64,000 bases of DNA, taken from the NCBI GenBank assembly GCA_943329075.2, contig CALQCM020000012.1, positions 1-64,000 on the forward strand. The letters are read 5' to 3'. Below the pieces are notes generated by a model. It was given only the letters and a program-made list of their open reading frames with translations. It had not been told where the DNA came from and made no database searches. Shown here in pieces: positions 61,802 through 64,000 of the stretch. The position numbers and the translations under genes were made by a program. The stretch comes from Chitinophaga pinensis (GTDB taxonomy: Bacteria; Pseudomonadota; Gammaproteobacteria; Burkholderiales; SG8-41). The stretch's first letter is position 1. Every line of letters starts with the position of its first letter.

Positions 61802-62388
61802 GCCTCTCCCAGCAAGGCTTCGCGAAAACGAAACTTGAGCAGCGTGCCGTCACGCGGCGGCAGCACCAGCGCATCACGTTCGGTCGTGACTTTGACGGCA
61901 ACGAACACAGGCCCCGCGCCGTAAATTTTCGGCACCCAGGTTTTGAGTTCAGCCGTGGTGTAAATGGTTTGGGTCGCGTGAAAACCCGCTGCTTTCGCCA
62001 TGCCCGCCAGATCGGCGCCCATTTGCGTATGCGTCGCCTGCATGCCGGTTTCGCCGTAATGCTCGTTGTCCATCACGACGATCGAAAGATTCTGCGGCTG
62101 CTGTGCGGCAATCGTCGCCAGCGCACCGAGCGCCATCAGCATTTCACCGTCGCCGGTGATGACGATGACGCGGCGTTTCGGTTGTGCCAGCGCCATGCCG
62201 AGCCCGACCATGGCGGCACAACCCATGCCGCCCCAGGTGTAGAAATTCAACGGGCTGTCGCCGACGGCGGCCGCGTCCCAGGTCGGCGCACCGAGCCCGG
62301 TGACGACCAGCGCGTCACCGCGCCGCGCGAGGATTTCCGCCGCCACCTTGCGACGATCGAGTTTGGGTTTTCTGCGCGACGCACTCAT
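61798..62388 (-). CDS. TPP-dependent 2-oxoacid decarboxylase, beta (TPP-binding) subunit
   Basis: The 196-residue product is the C-terminal, TPP-diphosphate-binding half of a two-subunit decarboxylase, like sulfopyruvate decarboxylase ComE or the phosphonopyruvate decarboxylase C-domain. It has the TPP/Mg motif GDGEMLMALGALATIA ending in VVMDNEHYGETG, and a conserved YTWGGMGCA. It probably decarboxylates a 2-oxoacid in the cytoplasm. It overlaps the alpha gene upstream (ATGA) and the TctC gene downstream (GTGA), so all three are coupled. Confidence 0.88.
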   Translation of the reverse strand: MSASRRKPKLDRRKVAAEILARRGDALVVTGLGAPTWDAAAVGDSPLNFYTWGGMGCAAMVGLGMALAQPKRRVIVITGDGEMLMALGALATIAAQQPQNLSIVVMDNEHYGETGMQATHTQMGADLAGMAKAAGFHATQTIYTTAELKTWVPKIYGAGPVFVAVKVTTERDALVLPPRDGTLLKFRFREALLGEA

Positions 62389-62897
62389 TTGAACTCCTTG
62401 GCGCCAACGACGCGTTGCGCCACCTGCACCGCCACCACGCGGTTCGTATTGAAGGCCATGCGTGCTGCCGCCGCGAAGGTTTCCCCAACATCATCGGCAT
62501 CGGCAACCGGCTGCACGATGACACCCATCGCGGTCAACACGGTTGCGGTGGCCTGCGCCATCGGCATCTGCCAGGGATTGAACTCCCCCCACTGCCCGCG
62601 CATCGTCACCAGCATCAGCAAGGGGATGCGGCACTCGATCGCCATACCCAGCATGTTGATACAGTTGCCGACGCCGCTCGACTGCAGCAGCAGCGCGCTG
62701 CGTTCGCCGCCGAGCCAGGCACCGGTGGCGAGTGCAATACCCTCCTCTTCAGTCGTCAGCGGCACGGCGCGCATTTTTTTATCGCCGCGCACAAGTTCGA
62801 TCACGCGCTTGAGGCCGGTGTCGGGCACATAAGCGACCTGACGCACCTTCTGTTCGCGCAACACACGATGGACTTCGTCGGACCAGTTGATAGACAT
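62385..62897 (-). CDS. TPP-dependent 2-oxoacid decarboxylase, alpha (PYR) subunit
   Basis: The 170-residue product is the N-terminal, pyrimidine-binding half: VAYVPDTGLKRVIELV, the TPP-activating Glu in LTTEEEGIALATGAWLGG, SGVGNCINMLG and LVTMRGQWGEFN. Length and motifs fit the alpha subunit of sulfopyruvate/phosphonopyruvate-type decarboxylases. Its stop overlaps the beta start by four bases. The actual 2-oxoacid is unknown. The ATG at 62897 matches the family start; the ribosome site is weak. Confidence 0.88.
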   Translation of the reverse strand: MSINWSDEVHRVLREQKVRQVAYVPDTGLKRVIELVRGDKKMRAVPLTTEEEGIALATGAWLGGERSALLLQSSGVGNCINMLGMAIECRIPLLMLVTMRGQWGEFNPWQMPMAQATATVLTAMGVIVQPVADADDVGETFAAAARMAFNTNRVVAVQVAQRVVGAKEFK

Positions 62898-62990
62898 ATC
62901 TTTGGCAAGGATTGAGGATTGAGAAAATTGCAGGGATGGCAACTGTTTTAGTCGTCGCAGGGCGCTGCTGTCAAGGCTCTCGCATGTCGA

Positions 62991-63955
62991 TTATTCCGGC
63001 TTGATGCCGGCTGCCCGCACCACCTGCGCCCATTTGGCGATTTCATTGCGAATGCGTTCGCCGAAAGCAGCGGCACTCCCGGGCGCGGGTTCCATGCCGT
63101 TGGCGGCAAAACGCGTCTGCGTATCGGCATCGGCCAGCACCTTCTGCAATTCGCCGTTGAGGCGCGCGACCAGTGCCGGCGGCATTTTTGCGGGGCCGAG
63201 CAATCCGTACCAGCCGTTGACTTCGAATCCCGGGTATCCCGATTCGACGAACGTCGCCACCTCGGGCATGGCGGCCGAGCGTGTCAGCGTCGTCACCGCG
63301 ATCGCGCGCAGGCGGCCGTTTTGCACCTGCGGATTGAGCGTCGAGATCGAACCGAAAAACATCGAGACGCGTCCGGCGATCAGATCCGGCAGTGCCGCAC
63401 TGCCGCCTTTGTACGGCACGTGTTGCATGTCGATGTCGGCGACCATGCGCAGCAGTTCGGCGGCCAGATGCGACGGACTGCCGATGCCGACCGAGGCGTA
63501 ACTGATCTGGCCCGGCCGCGCCTTCGTCCACGCCACAAATTCTTTAACAGTTTTCGCGGCAATCGCCGGATGCACAGCCATCAGATAGGAGCCGCCGCCG
63601 ACCAGCCCCAGCGGCGTGAAATCGCGCTGCGTGTCATAGGGCAGCGACTTCATGGTGCTCGGGTTGACCGCAATGCCGGCCGAGGCGACCAGCAACGTAT
63701 AACCGTCGGGGCCGCATGCGCGACGATGTCGGCACCGACCACGCCGTTGGCGCCCGCGCGGTTGTCGACGACAAACGACTGACCGAAGCGTTCGCTGAAT
63801 TTCTCCGCGACTATGCGCGCCGCCAGGTCGTTGGTGCCGCCCGGCGCGAACGGCACGACGATGCGTACCGGTTTGACCGGATAATCGGCAGCCATTGCGG
63901 CGGCTTGGATGGCGGCCATCGCTGCCATGGCCGCTGCAGCAATGAATGCACGCAC
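62991..63955 (-). pseudogene. TctC/Bug-type substrate-binding protein broken by a one-base frameshift
   Basis: The first part (GTG at 63955) gives a signal peptide and VRIVVPFAPGGTNDLAAR, VDNRAGANGVVGADIVAHAAP; the second part, in another frame, continues with DGYTLLVASAGIAVN, then MQHVPYKGGSAAL. The two meet at the G-run 63708-63711 (minus strand GGCCCCGAC): one missing base explains it, since the family has AP-DGYT there. It is either a recent inactivation or a sequencing error in a homopolymer. It would be the start of the decarboxylase-TctC unit, with 93 bases between. Confidence 0.85.
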
Positions 63956-64000
63956 TGCTGGCGGGCTTTTCTACGGGTTTGCGCTTCTCCTCAAACGCCA

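Overview
The window (about 60% GC, densely packed genes, short intergenic gaps) looks like the chromosome of a betaproteobacterium, probably an environmental member of the Burkholderiales or a related order. The main evidence is an EF-P with Arg32 next to its rhamnosyltransferase EarP, and a very large set of Bug/TctC periplasmic binding proteins (11 in 64 kb), typical of Bordetella/Cupriavidus-type genomes. I see no rRNA, tRNA, CRISPR array, transposase or prophage.

Region 1 (1-4660, minus) is a possible extracytoplasmic electron-transfer operon. It encodes a five-helix membrane protein with two His pairs, an FHA-TM-decaheme cytochrome c, a lipoprotein with two GlcG/HbpS-like domains, and a secreted protein cut by the window edge. 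A 1.15-kb stretch without a convincing gene follows (4661-5815).

Region 2 (5816-22505) is mostly housekeeping and envelope genes. It holds a secreted methyltransferase-like protein, a lipoprotein hydrolase, an aldehyde dehydrogenase, a 2-hydroxyacid dehydrogenase, earP-efp, a DUF2726 protein, a yqjD-yqjE-yqjK stress-type operon, LemA plus a GIDE-like EF-hand protein, an alpha/beta hydrolase, two tandem Ser/Thr kinases with C-terminal EF-hands, and an AMP-forming acyl-CoA ligase. Two gene relics lie here: a CcmI-like TPR tail and the C-terminal tail of a cyclic-nucleotide-binding protein.

Region 3 (22642-63955) is an organic-acid and amide catabolic region. It has one complete tripartite tricarboxylate transporter (tctB-tctA-tctC) and ten further TctC-type binding proteins, mostly orphans. 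Between them lie three MmgE/PrpD proteins, a D-tartrate dehydratase, two FAH-family enzymes, a CaiB/BaiF CoA-transferase, a GlcG protein, a Gfo/Idh/MocA oxidoreductase, an M20 peptidase, an amidase, a YtcJ-like amidohydrolase, an Asp/Glu-racemase relative, an SDR, a carbonic anhydrase and a two-subunit TPP-dependent decarboxylase. The likely logic is that many binding proteins capture different carboxylates and feed few membrane permeases, while the adjacent enzymes channel the products to central metabolism; individual substrates cannot be read from sequence.

Several palindromic repeats (three copies of one REP family, plus two others) sit between genes. Two of them lie in frame between a well-placed ribosome binding site/start and the signal peptide of a TctC gene. 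The last TctC gene (62991-63955) carries a single-base frameshift.
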